DNA of 49,319 bases, taken from a bacterium. Lineage in GTDB: Bacteria; Actinomycetota; Acidimicrobiia; Spongiisociales; Spongiisociaceae. The stretch spans positions 1 through 49,319 of the forward strand of contig JAPPHZ010000020.1 in NCBI GenBank assembly GCA_028820935.1, given 5' to 3'. This document shows positions 26,929-35,504 of this stretch, one piece after another (position 1 is the stretch's first letter; each line of letters starts with the position of its first letter). Both the position numbers and the translations under genes were made by a program. The notes under the pieces are model-generated. The model saw nothing but the letters and a program-made list of their open reading frames with translations. It was not told the origin of the DNA and did not search any database.

Positions 26929-27807
26929 ATGAAGATCTGGAGGGGTGATCCGCTCGCCTGGGGACCGGGCCCGGATGGCGGGACGGCACTGACCATCGGC
27001 GTATTCGACGGCGTCCATCGGGGTCACCGGACCCTGCTGGACGCCCTGTCGGAGAGGGCTGTACGAGCAGGCGGCCTCGAAACTGTCGTGGTCACCTTCG
27101 ACGTCCATCCCCGCCGGTTCTTCGATCCGATCGACGGGCCGGCCATGCTGGTGACGCTGTCCCGCCGGCTCGAGTTGCTGGAGTCGATGGGGGTGGACCA
27201 CGTGGGAGTGCTCCCCTTCGCGGACGTGCGCCATCTCGGACCCGAGGACTTCATCCGCCGGGTGGTGTCGGGCGGGTTCAACGCCCGAGCCGTGGTGGTG
27301 GGGGAGGGCTTCCGGTACGGAGCCCGGAGAGCCGGAGACATGGACGACTTGGTGGCCTCGGGCCATACCCACGGCTTCCGGGTCGACGCCATCCGGCTAA
27401 GGGACGGTAAGGAAGGGCCGGTCTCGTCGTCCACGATCCGTCGCCACATCGCGGTGGGCGAGGTGGCGGATGCCGCCGAGTTGCTCGGCCGGCACCATGA
27501 AGTGCCCGGCCGGCTCGTCGCACCGGAGGGGCTGGGGGATGCCTCGAGCCTGGCTGTGGATGTGGACTGGTCGATGGCGGTGCCCGGATCCGGGGTATAC
27601 GCAGTGAACGTGGGCGCGGACGATCCGGCCAACCCCGGCGCATGCGCCATCGGTGGTGCAGGCCGACCGCTCCGGGTCCGCCTGCCGGATGGGTCGACCG
27701 GTCCGATTCCGGGTGACCGCCTGGTCCTGACCTTCCTCGACCGCCTCCGCCCTGCCCCACCGGGAGGCGATGCTCCGCCGCGGATCTCGCCGGAGCACGT
27801 CGCCTGA
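26929..27807 (+). CDS. ribF: RibF-type FMN adenylyltransferase, kinase domain degenerate
   Basis: RibF normally has an N-terminal FMN adenylyltransferase and a C-terminal riboflavin kinase. Here the adenylyltransferase part is intact: GVFDGVHRGH at residues 24-33, the TFDVHPRRFF motif, GEGFRYGARRAGD and VSSSTIRRHIA. In the kinase part, GVYAVNV and the final LVLTFLDRLRP align with the family, but the substrate loop (usually GRGLGFPTAN) reads APEGLGDASSLAV and has no PTAN. The protein is 292 aa, slightly short. It probably makes FAD from FMN but may not phosphorylate riboflavin. ATG 26929 is chosen for family length. Confidence 0.85.
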   Translation: MKIWRGDPLAWGPGPDGGTALTIGVFDGVHRGHRTLLDALSERAVRAGGLETVVVTFDVHPRRFFDPIDGPAMLVTLSRRLELLESMGVDHVGVLPFADVRHLGPEDFIRRVVSGGFNARAVVVGEGFRYGARRAGDMDDLVASGHTHGFRVDAIRLRDGKEGPVSSSTIRRHIAVGEVADAAELLGRHHEVPGRLVAPEGLGDASSLAVDVDWSMAVPGSGVYAVNVGADDPANPGACAIGGAGRPLRVRLPDGSTGPIPGDRLVLTFLDRLRPAPPGGDAPPRISPEHVA

Positions 27808-27954
27808 CGGGTGGGTCCTCGCGCAGAGCCTGAGCCCATCCCGGAGTGTGAGAAACGTAGGGGTTGAACTCCGGCGGAAACGGGTCCACGATGCCATCAC
27901 GGGGCGACCGGGGGACGGGGTACACCGGTAAGCGACATGATTGGATGATTTCAA

Positions 27955-28155
27955 GTGGACGATCGAGACCGCAACGGGCGGCTCATGCGGGCCTATCTGG
28001 CCGTGTTCGAACTCACCTACCTACGCATCCTGCTGGCGGTCCTGCAGTTCCAGCGCTGGGCCATGATCACCTTCTACCGCCTGGTGCTCGGGATCGACAA
28101 GCGCCAGCCGCCCCGACCGACACAGGCGGAACTCCGCGAGAGGTACGGGCGGTGA
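27955..28155 (+). CDS. Small hypothetical protein (66 aa)
   Basis: A GTG-started short ORF with an acidic/basic N-terminus, a central aromatic and aliphatic stretch (YLAVFELTYLRILLAVLQFQ) and a hydrophilic C-terminus. The centre could be an amphipathic or membrane-associated helix. I do not recognise a family, and the ribosome site is poor. It sits between ribF and rpsO, 147 bp after the former. The 27808-27954 gap shows nothing else. It may be a real lineage-specific gene, but this is uncertain. Confidence 0.4.
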   Translation: MDDRDRNGRLMRAYLAVFELTYLRILLAVLQFQRWAMITFYRLVLGIDKRQPPRPTQAELRERYGR

Positions 28156-28266
28156 AACGAGGTGCGCTCGCGGGCCGGCGCGCACCGGGCGCCATGAAGG
28201 TGCTACACTTCAGCTGGTCCCCACTTATAAATGCCGGTACGGGTATGTGCTGATCGAGTGAGAGAG

Positions 28267-28524
28267 ATGAAACCGACCCAGGAAATTGTTGCCGATTTCG
28301 GCGCTCACGACAGCGACACCGGATCTCCCGAGGTCCAGGTGGCGCTGCTCTCACAGCGGATCCGTCACCTGACCGAGCACCTTCGCGAGCATAAGCATGA
28401 CCATCACAGCCGCCGAGGTCTGTTGATGATGGTGGGCAAGCGCAAGCGGCTACTGGACTACCTCCGGAAGAACGATGCCGAGCGGTATCGTCGGGTGATC
28501 GCCAAGCTCGGATTGCGTCGATAG
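28267..28524 (+). CDS. rpsO: 30S ribosomal protein S15
   Basis: Small-subunit protein that binds 16S rRNA early in assembly; 85 aa. Family signatures: [40 protein letters not shown] and [22 protein letters not shown] 28267 matches the usual start and has GAGTGAGAGAG upstream; a longer frame from 28231 is unlikely. rpsO followed by pnp is the conserved order; they are separated here by a 311-bp structured gap. Confidence 0.97.
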   Translation: MKPTQEIVADFGAHDSDTGSPEVQVALLSQRIRHLTEHLREHKHDHHSRRGLLMMVGKRKRLLDYLRKNDAERYRRVIAKLGLRR

Positions 28525-28632
28525 CATTCCGTTGAGACGGTCGCCCGGCACCGGCGGTCCCAACCGGTCCGGTGGCCAAGGAAAAGGTGGGAAGATCGGA
28601 GCGCCCGTATGGCGCTGATCGATGATGACGGC

Positions 28633-28710
28633 TGATCAGGAAAGTCCTGCCGGCCAACCAAACCACGCACAAGCAGGCTGGAGACGTTCCGGGAGAGCCG
28701 GCGTTGATCA
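28633..28710 (+). promoter_or_regulatory. Structured leader upstream of pnp
   Basis: Within the 311-bp rpsO-pnp gap, TGATCA (28633-28638) and GCCGGC (28649-28654) can pair with GCCGGC (28697-28702) and TGATCA (28705-28710), enclosing a small AGGA/TCCT hairpin. pnp leaders in other bacteria are processed and autoregulated through such duplexes; that role here is inference. Both hexamers are self-complementary, which weakens the case. Confidence 0.35.
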
Positions 28711-28835
28711 GTTGTCAGTCGCCATCCCTTCATGACGCGGCGCAATTCCGAAGCGTCAGGAGGTATGACCACTGGTAATTGACTTCGCTGCTCTCCAAGC
28801 GATCGGCGCCTGAGCGTACAAATCAAGGAGAGCAT

Positions 28836-31286
28836 GTGTCTGAACAAATCGTTCGCGGCCAAATCGGTGATAAAGAGGTCGTGATTTCCACCGGCAAACT
28901 CGCCGGTCAAGCAAACGGGGCTGTTCGCGTCTCCATGGGAGAGACGGATGTGCTGGTCGCCGCCACTGCCAGCGACAAGCCGCGGGAGGGAGTGAGCTTC
29001 TTCCCCCTCACGATCGACGTAGAGGAGCGGATGTACGCGGTGGGCAAGATCCCCGGGTCCTTCTTCCGCCGGGAGGGTCGGGCCACCGAGAAGGCCACGC
29101 TGAGCGCCCGGCTCATCGACCGGCCGCTGCGCCCGTCCTTCCGAGACGGGTACCGCAATGACACCCATGTGGTGGCCACCGTCCTCCAGGTTGACGGTGA
29201 GACCGCCTACGACGTGCTGGCTCTCAACGGCGCATCGGCGGCCCTGACCATCAGCGACCTCCCCTTCGAGGGCCCGCTGGGCGGGGTCCGGATAGGTCTG
29301 GGGGAGGACGGCTGGGTGCCGTTCCCCACGTTCAGCGAGCTGGAGGAGTGCGTGTTCGACCTGGTAGTGGTCGGCAAGCGCAACGATTCGGGATCGGTGG
29401 ACATCGTGATGGTCGAGGCCGGCGCCACCGATGGCGCCCTGGCCCTGATCGACGAGGGCCGTACCCCGCCGGACGAGGAGGCGGTTGGCGCCGGCCTCGA
29501 GGAGGCCAAGTCCTACATCGGGCAGCTGCTCGATCTCCAGGACGAGCTGCAAGGACTTGCCGGCAAGGAAGTCGGGGAGTGGCCGTCGGTCATCGAGTAC
29601 GCCGACGAGGTGTACGAGCGTGTGTCGGAACTTGCCGCCGAAGGGATCGCCGAGGTGGTCAGGATCGCGGACAAGGCCGAGCGTGAGTCCGCAGGGGCGG
29701 AGCTGGCCGAGCGGGTGGTCGCCGAGTACGGCGCGGACGAGGATGACACCGAGACCGCCCGGCAGGTCCATGCCGCTTTGCGTGCCGCTACCAAAAAGGC
29801 AATGCGCCGGCGGATCATCGAAGAGGGAGTCCGCATGGACGGCCGGGGCGCAACCGATATCCGGTCGCTGGCCGCCGAGGTCAGCGTGTTGAGCCGGGCC
29901 CACGGGTCCGCCCTGTTCACCCGCGGGGAGACGCAGGTGCTGAACGTCGTCACCCTGGGCATGCCGCGCATGGAGCAGATGCTCGACACCATCAGCAACG
30001 AGGAAGCCAAGCGCTACATGCATCACTACAACTTCCCGCCCTACTGCACCGGCGAAGCCGGGTTCATGAGGGGGCCGAAGCGCCGCGAGATCGGGCACGG
30101 CGCCCTGGGGGAGAAGGCCCTACGGCCGGTGCTCCCCGCTGATGACGGATTCCAGTACACGCTCCGCCTGGTGTCGGAGGTTCTCTCATCCAACGGCTCC
30201 TCCTCCATGGCGTCGGTATGCGCCTCGTCGCTCTCGCTCATGGATGCGGGCGTCAAGATCGCCGGTCCGGTGGCCGGCATCGCCATGGGTCTGATCGCCG
30301 ACGGCGAGAACTACGTGACCCTGACCGACATCCTCGGGGCGGAGGACGCCCTGGGCGACATGGACTTCAAGGTGGCGGGAACCGCGGACGTCATCACCGC
30401 CCTCCAGCTGGATATGAAGATCGACGGTCTACCGGCGGAGGTACTGGCCGGAGCGCTTATCCAGGCCAGGCAAGCCAGGCTCGAGATACTGGAGGTGATG
30501 GAACAGGCGATAGACGGGCCCCGCGAGGAGATGAAGGAGCACGCACCCCGGCTGGAGACCGTACAGATCCCGGTCGACAAGATCGGCGACATCATCGGCC
30601 CCAAGGGGAAGATCATCCGTGAACTGGAGGCTGAGACCGGTGCCTCCATCGAGGTTCAGGATGACGGCACGGTGCTGGTGTCCTCGAGCGATGGGACCTC
30701 ACTCGCCGACGCCTTGAACCGGGTCAACGAGATTGCCTTCCCGCCCACGCCCGAGGTCGACAAGCATTATGACGGCAAGGTGGTGAGCATCACCGACTTC
30801 GGGGCGTTCGTCAACATCCTTCCGGGTAAGGACGGCCTGCTGCACATCTCCAAGTTCGACAGCACCCGCCACGTGCGCCGGGTGGGCGACTACCTGTCCG
30901 AGGGCGATCCCCTGACGGTGGTGGTCGACTCCATCGACCGCAATGGCAAGGTCTCGCTCAAGGTGACTGCCGACCTGGAGCCGAAGCCCGGCGCCAAGGT
31001 CGGGGCACCGGGCCAGCCGCGCGATCGGGGCGACCGAGGACCCGGACGGGGCGGCGGCGGGAGAGGCCCCAATCGAGGTCGCGGACCTCGCCAGGGTCGA
31101 GGCGGCGGCCGCCCGCAGGGCCGCGGCGGCAACCGGGGTCGTGGCCAGGGTGGTCGTGGCCAAGGCGGTCGCGGCCAGGGTGGTCGTGGCCAGGGCGGCG
31201 GCGGCAACCGCCGGAGATCAGGCTCGGCAGGCAACGGCGGGCGTAGGTTCGCCTCCTTCGAGGACGCCTTCACCGACGGCATCTAG
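28836..31286 (+). CDS. pnp: Polyribonucleotide nucleotidyltransferase
   Basis: 3'-5' phosphorolytic exoribonuclease, 816 aa. Two RNase PH-like cores flank an alpha-helical domain. Core 1 has TVLAATASDKPREG-type residues (DVLVAATASDKPREGVSFFP) and FFRREGRATEKATLSARLID; core 2 has FTRGETQVLNVVTLGMPRME and YMHHYNFPPYCTGEAGFMRG. A KH domain (IIGPKGKIIRELEAETGASI) and an S1 domain (GKVVSITDFGAFVNILPG) follow. The last 110 residues are unusual: rich in Arg, Gly and Gln with tandem GRGQG units, ending in FASFEDAFTDGI. GTG 28836 has AAGGAG five bases upstream. Confidence 0.97.
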   Translation: MSEQIVRGQIGDKEVVISTGKLAGQANGAVRVSMGETDVLVAATASDKPREGVSFFPLTIDVEERMYAVGKIPGSFFRREGRATEKATLSARLIDRPLRPSFRDGYRNDTHVVATVLQVDGETAYDVLALNGASAALTISDLPFEGPLGGVRIGLGEDGWVPFPTFSELEECVFDLVVVGKRNDSGSVDIVMVEAGATDGALALIDEGRTPPDEEAVGAGLEEAKSYIGQLLDLQDELQGLAGKEVGEWPSVIEYADEVYERVSELAAEGIAEVVRIADKAERESAGAELAERVVAEYGADEDDTETARQVHAALRAATKKAMRRRIIEEGVRMDGRGATDIRSLAAEVSVLSRAHGSALFTRGETQVLNVVTLGMPRMEQMLDTISNEEAKRYMHHYNFPPYCTGEAGFMRGPKRREIGHGALGEKALRPVLPADDGFQYTLRLVSEVLSSNGSSSMASVCASSLSLMDAGVKIAGPVAGIAMGLIADGENYVTLTDILGAEDALGDMDFKVAGTADVITALQLDMKIDGLPAEVLAGALIQARQARLEILEVMEQAIDGPREEMKEHAPRLETVQIPVDKIGDIIGPKGKIIRELEAETGASIEVQDDGTVLVSSSDGTSLADALNRVNEIAFPPTPEVDKHYDGKVVSITDFGAFVNILPGKDGLLHISKFDSTRHVRRVGDYLSEGDPLTVVVDSIDRNGKVSLKVTADLEPKPGAKVGAPGQPRDRGDRGPGRGGGGRGPNRGRGPRQGRGGGRPQGRGGNRGRGQGGRGQGGRGQGGRGQGGGGNRRRSGSAGNGGRRFASFEDAFTDGI
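31137..31196 (+). repeat. Tandem 15-bp repeats encoding GRGQG
   Basis: Four near-identical 15-bp units (31137, 31152, 31167, 31182), each encoding Gly-Arg-Gly-Gln-Gly, inside the 3' part of pnp. They differ only at third codon positions. Such coding repeats can change number by slippage and produce an RGG-type RNA-binding tail. Confidence 0.85.
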
Positions 31287-31370
31287 CCTTCGCGGAGAGC
31301 GCCCGGCCCACCCCAGTGACGTGGGCCGGGGCACTGTCCATCGACAACCAACCACTGTAGGCTCGGCAGT

Positions 31371-32249
31371 ATGCCGGAACTGCCCGATGTGGTCGTCTAT
31401 CTGGAGGCCCTCGAACGGTTCATCGGGGGACGGGTTCTGGAACGGGCCAGGGTGGTGTCGATCTCACTCCTCCGCACGTTCGACCCGCCTGTCTCCGAAG
31501 TGGAGGGCAGGCGGGTGGTCGGGTTCCGCCGGATGGGGAAGCGTCTGGTCCTGGAGCTGGAGGACGACCTCTTCATGGTGTTTCACCTGATGATTGCGGG
31601 CCGGTTCAGATGGAGGGGTCGCGGCGCAGCCGTACCCAGGAAAGTCGGTCACGCCGCGTTCGACTTCCCGAACGGGACGCTGGTGCTAACCGAGCAGGGC
31701 TCCAAGAAGCGGGCCTCGTTGCATGTGCATCGGGGCGCCGCGGCCCTGGCCGAGCACGACCGCGGCGGCCTGGAGCCGCTCGAAGCAGGACCGGCCGCCT
31801 TCGCCTAAGCGCTCAGACGGGAGAACAGGACGCTCAAGCGGGCCCTGACCGATCCCCGCATCCTCTCGGGCATCGGCAACGCATACTCGGACGAGATACT
31901 GCACCGGGCAGGACTCTCGCCGGTGATCCTGACCAGCCGGCTCGACGATCCCACCTTGGAGCGGCTCCGTGAGGCGACCGTCAGCACGCTGACCGAATGG
32001 GCGGATCGGATGCGGGACGAAGTGGGTGAGGGGTTCCCCGACCGGGTCACAGCCTTCCGGCCCGAAATGGCTGTCCATGGCAAGTACCGGCAGCCGTGTC
32101 CCGTGTGCGGGAGTCCGGTCCGGCGGATCGTGTACGCATCAAACGAGACCAACTACTGCGCGCGATGCCAGACGGGGGGCAGGATCCTTGCCGATCGAGC
32201 CCTCTCCCGGCTGCTGAAGGACCAGTGGCCCACCGCGATCCCGGACTGA
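31371..32249 (+). pseudogene. mutM: Fpg/Nei-type DNA glycosylase interrupted by TAA
   Basis: A formamidopyrimidine-DNA glycosylase family gene read in one frame, broken only by TAA at 31806-31808 (codon 146). Before it: the catalytic MPELPDVVVYLEAL N-terminus (Pro2, Glu3) and GRRVVGFRRMGKRLVLEL. After it: [38 protein letters not shown], and the zinc finger CPVCG...YCARC. Everything else is intact and near normal length (292 codons). The stop replaces one residue in the helix just before the conserved [10 protein letters not shown] motif. It may be a recent nonsense mutation, a sequence error or, less likely, a readthrough site. No internal start clearly restores the second half. Confidence 0.85.
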
Positions 32250-32273
32250 CCGAGACCGGGAGCCTTCCGGGTC

Positions 32274-33266
32274 TCAGCCCGCAGCTGCCTCGCGGAGTGC
32301 GGGGAGGACTTCCCTACCCAGGAGTTCGATCAGACCCTCCTGGTCTACCGAGGCCATCTGGATGGTGACGATGTCGGCGTCGATCGAGCCCAGCAGCGGC
32401 AGGTACAGGTTGACGATGTCCTCGGCGCCGGTCGCTCTCGCGTAACGCCCGAGGATCTCCTCCCGCGGAAGATCGTCGGCTCGTTTCCGGAGCGTCATCG
32501 GGTCGACGGCCTGAAGGCGCCCCGGGGCGCGCAGCCCGCGCCACGAGTAGAGCGCTTCCCAAGCCTCGTCGTCGCTATCTGCCATGATCGACCAGCGTGA
32601 GGTGAGTAGCAACGGGCGGGGCCGTCCGGCCTCGGCCGCCGACTCCCGGGCCGGGCCGATGACCCGCTCCAGCGCGACCGCGGGATCCTTCACCGAGACG
32701 ATTATCCCGTCCGCCTTGCGGCCGGCCAGACCGGCTGTCTTGGGTCCGCCCGCCGCCAGGAGGATCGGCACCCGGGATACCGGAGGGGAGTACAGCTTGG
32801 CCCGGTCGGTCGTGTAGTAGTCGCCGTTGTAGGAGAGCTTCTCTCCTTCCAGGAGGCGCCTCATGATGTCGAGCGCCTCCGACATCCGGGCCGCACGCTC
32901 CGCGTACTTAGGGAAGTGATACCCGAGCGGACCTTCGTTGAGGTTCTCGCCGGTGCCCACGCCGAGGTTGAACCGCCCTCCGCTCAACCGGTCGAGGGTG
33001 GCGGCGGCCTGGGCCACGATGCCGGGATGGAACCTCCACAAAGGGGTGGTCACCCCGGTGGCGATCTCGATCCGCTCGGTGGCCTCCGCCATGGCCCCAA
33101 GTGTCGAGAAGGCGAATCCGGAGGCCGATGCATCATCCACCCAGGGATGGAAGTGTTCCGAGACCACCACCATGTCGAAGCCGGCTTCCTCGGCGAGGAC
33201 CGCATGGCGCACCAACTGCTCGGGCTGCCACTGCTCATGGCCACAGAAGTAGGCGAAACGCTTCAT
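32274..33266 (-). CDS. LLM-class F420-type oxidoreductase
   Basis: A luciferase-like TIM-barrel oxidoreductase, 330 aa, of the subgroup related to F420-dependent glucose-6-phosphate dehydrogenase. Motifs: RHAVLAEEAGFDMVVVSEHF, IEIATGVTTPLWRFHPGIVA, GRFNLGVGTGENLNEGPLG, and ILLAAGGPKTAGLAGRKADG for the cofactor phosphate site. F420 use is inferred from family resemblance; FMN use cannot be ruled out from sequence alone. It converges on the broken glycosylase gene, 24 bp away, and starts a minus-strand group extending to 35255. Confidence 0.9.
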   Translation of the reverse strand: MKRFAYFCGHEQWQPEQLVRHAVLAEEAGFDMVVVSEHFHPWVDDASASGFAFSTLGAMAEATERIEIATGVTTPLWRFHPGIVAQAAATLDRLSGGRFNLGVGTGENLNEGPLGYHFPKYAERAARMSEALDIMRRLLEGEKLSYNGDYYTTDRAKLYSPPVSRVPILLAAGGPKTAGLAGRKADGIIVSVKDPAVALERVIGPARESAAEAGRPRPLLLTSRWSIMADSDDEAWEALYSWRGLRAPGRLQAVDPMTLRKRADDLPREEILGRYARATGAEDIVNLYLPLLGSIDADIVTIQMASVDQEGLIELLGREVLPALREAAAG

Positions 33267-33296
33267 CGGATCATCTCCGTAGGGTCCGAGTGTCGT

Positions 33297-33404
33297 TCAG
33301 GCCGGATTGGGCCAGAGATAGAGCGCCACCATGATCCCGAGGAAGATGACCGTGGCCAGAAAGGAGCCCCACCGGCTCCGGCCGTTGTCTGCAGGCGATG
33401 CCAT
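33297..33404 (-). CDS. Possible 35-aa single-pass membrane peptide
   Basis: A short ORF: a basic N-terminus (MASPADNGRSRWGS) followed by one hydrophobic helix (FLATVIFLGIMVALYLW) and NPA. It fills the gap between the oxidoreductase and the SCO1664-family gene. The composition fits a small membrane protein, but no strong ribosome site is visible, and the length is too short for certainty. Confidence 0.35.
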   Translation of the reverse strand: MASPADNGRSRWGSFLATVIFLGIMVALYLWPNPA

Positions 33405-33454
33405 TGCCGGGACAGGATAGACGGAATCGGAGGTCGGTATCAATCCTCCCGAGC

Positions 33455-34147
33455 TCACCAGAGAGGCCACGGGAGGGGATGCCGGTCGGTCGGCGGGTAT
33501 GGGTGGGTCGGATCGTGGAGGAGCGCCTCCACCCGGGCGGCCAGCGCGTCGGCCTCCTCGCCGCCGATGAGTTCCTCGGTGCGGGCATGGAGCCGATTGC
33601 CGATTGCCCGCTCGAGCCTTCTGACGCAGTCCACCATCCTGCCGGGCAGCGCTTGGCCGGAGAATCCCCACATCACCGTGCGGAGTTTGGGCTCGGCGTG
33701 GAGCGTCAGACCGTGATCGATGCACCAGATCCGTCCCGAGCCGTCGGCGATTACGTGTCCGGCCTTGCGGTCGGCGTTGTTGATCACCAGATCCAGGGTG
33801 ATGATCGGCCAGAGGCTCGGGTCGGCCTCGTTGATGAGGGGCGCCGGGTCGAACTCCTCGTCGACCTCCACGAAGGCCTGGGCCGAGCCCGGTCCGAACG
33901 GCCCGCTGGCCGGCACCGTTTCGGGAACGCAATCCAGCCCGGCCGCACTGGCGAGTTCGAAGGTCAGCACCTCGCGGGCCGGGAGCGTTCGGCAGTCGAA
34001 GTCGTACAGGGGTCGCTGTCCCTGTTCGGGCTTGTAGACCACCATCCGGCCCGCACGGGTCACCGCCAGCAGGGTTGCGTTGGAAGCGTTCTGGAACCGG
34101 CCGATGATCTCGACGATGTCCCAGGCGTCCCGTGCCGGGCCGGTCAC
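33455..34147 (-). CDS. SCO1664-family protein (kinase-like fold)
   Basis: A 230-aa member of the SCO1664 family (TIGR03843), related to phosphatidylinositol 3/4-kinase-like folds. Visible features: MVVYKPEQGQRPLYDFD (nucleotide-binding strand and Lys), LPAREVLTFELASAAGL, DLVINNADRKAGHVIAD (catalytic-loop-like, Asn and Asp) and CIDHGLTLHAEPKLRTVMWG. The activity is unknown. It overlaps the DUF3090 gene by four bases, and the trio with the histidine phosphatase is conserved in actinobacteria. In Streptomyces the mycothiol gene mshC sits beside them, but it is absent here. Confidence 0.88.
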   Translation of the reverse strand: MTGPARDAWDIVEIIGRFQNASNATLLAVTRAGRMVVYKPEQGQRPLYDFDCRTLPAREVLTFELASAAGLDCVPETVPASGPFGPGSAQAFVEVDEEFDPAPLINEADPSLWPIITLDLVINNADRKAGHVIADGSGRIWCIDHGLTLHAEPKLRTVMWGFSGQALPGRMVDCVRRLERAIGNRLHARTEELIGGEEADALAARVEALLHDPTHPYPPTDRHPLPWPLW

Positions 34148-34656
34148 CCGGGCAGTCGGTGGCCGTTACCCGACGGGCAGTTGTGTCCGTCGGGGTCCTC
34201 GGGCAACAGGCACTCCGGGCACTGAGCCCGTCCCGAGTGGACAGCCCGCAGGGCCATCACCGCGCCCGCTTTGAGCTGCAGCGGTGTGATCGCAAAGGTG
34301 GCCCTTTCGTCGTCGGCCTGACCCTCCAGCAGCAGGGTCATCCGCTCGTCCCCCTCGATTCGCATGGCGATGGACATCACCCGGAACAGCACGTCAGTTT
34401 CGAGAGTCGGCTCGGGCAGGTCGGCGCCCTGCGCCACCAGATCATCCACGGGCAGGTCGTCATCCCATCCCATATTGGAGATCAGTTCCAGGCCTTGCTC
34501 GCCGAGCACCGCTGCCTGGGTCTTCTCGAACAGGAACCAGGCTCTTTCGTGCTGGGTCTGGACGAACAGGTAGAAGGCCCTCTGTCCCGGCGGGCCGATT
34601 GCCCCGACAAGGAAAAGGTCCACCGGTCCGAACTGCCGGGAGGATGGGCTGCTCAC
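34144..34656 (-). CDS. DUF3090 family protein
   Basis: A 170-aa protein of the DUF3090 (TIGR03847) family, function unknown. Visible: FGPVDLFLVGAIGPPGQRAF, FYLFVQTQHERAWFLFEKTQ, and the C-terminal Cys/His cluster CPECLLPEDPDGHNC that could bind zinc. Its start overlaps the stop of the histidine phosphatase gene, and its stop overlaps the SCO1664-family start, so the three are translationally coupled. Confidence 0.9.
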   Translation of the reverse strand: MSSPSSRQFGPVDLFLVGAIGPPGQRAFYLFVQTQHERAWFLFEKTQAAVLGEQGLELISNMGWDDDLPVDDLVAQGADLPEPTLETDVLFRVMSIAMRIEGDERMTLLLEGQADDERATFAITPLQLKAGAVMALRAVHSGRAQCPECLLPEDPDGHNCPSGNGHRLPG

Positions 34657-35255
34657 ACGACCACCCCGGTTGCGTTGATGGAGACTACGGCCGGGGGTTG
34701 ATCTCCGTCGATCCTGAGTTCGGAGATCGAGGCGGTCGAGATCCGCAGCCGCTGGAACAGGTCGAGGGCCTGGCCGAGGTAGTGGGCGATCACCAGCTTG
34801 ATGATGTCCGCATGGCTCACCGCCACCACCGTCTTTCCTTCGTGCATCCTGGCGATCCGTTCCACGCTTCCAACCGACCGGTGCTGAGCCTCGGCAAAGG
34901 ATTCACCGTCAGGAAACCGGAACCGGGACGGTGTCATCTGGACCGACTGCCAGGCGTCCAGACGCCGCAGCGAGTCGAGGGTCTGTCCGGTCCAGCGGCC
35001 GAAGTCCATCTCCGTCAGGCCGGGTTCTACGACCGGCTCCACCTCGTGCGGCCGGGCGACCAGGACCGCCGTCTCCATGGTTCGTTCGATAGGTGAACTG
35101 TAAACCGCCTCGATGTCCAGCCCGGCCAGCGCCTCGGCGGCCGCTCGAGCGGCCTGGCGACCCCTGCGATCCAGGGTGACGCCCGGGGCCCGCCCGGTCA
35201 GGCGGTCGCCGGTTTCCGGCGTTGGGGCGTGGCGCACCAGGAGTATGCGGGTCAT
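34653..35255 (-). CDS. Histidine phosphatase family protein (MSMEG_4193-like)
   Basis: A phosphoglycerate-mutase-like histidine phosphatase, 200 aa. The catalytic RHG-type motif is LLVRHAPTPETGDRLTGRAP (His nucleophile, here RHA), the second Arg is in YSSPIERTMETA, Glu in EPGLTEMDFGRWTG, and the second His in VVAVSHADIIKLVIAHYL. The closest named family is MSMEG_4193. The ATG at 35255 is chosen by family length. It heads the three-gene operon with DUF3090 and SCO1664-family genes. The substrate is unknown. Confidence 0.9.
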   Translation of the reverse strand: MTRILLVRHAPTPETGDRLTGRAPGVTLDRRGRQAARAAAEALAGLDIEAVYSSPIERTMETAVLVARPHEVEPVVEPGLTEMDFGRWTGQTLDSLRRLDAWQSVQMTPSRFRFPDGESFAEAQHRSVGSVERIARMHEGKTVVAVSHADIIKLVIAHYLGQALDLFQRLRISTASISELRIDGDQPPAVVSINATGVVV

Positions 35256-35504
35256 GTACACGACTGAATCTAGATCGCTCCGGCGCGCATCGGTAAACGA
35301 CTTCACCGGGTGCGGGTCACGAGTGAGGTTCCGGTGACCGGAAGCCGGGTGACTGCGCAGCGGAGGCACAAGGCTCGGGAGTCACTGGCGCGGCACGGCG
35401 CCCCATACATTCGGGCAGGTCTCGGAGCCGGGATCCACAGCGAGATTTTTCGCGTTCTCGCCAAGACTGCCTGCATCTGTCACAGGTCCCGTATACGTTG
35501 GCTA

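Noticed and set aside
31806..31808. Recoding at the glycosylase stop, parallel to the TGA case
   Set aside because: The codon is TAA, not TGA, and no special structure follows; nonsense mutation or error is simpler.
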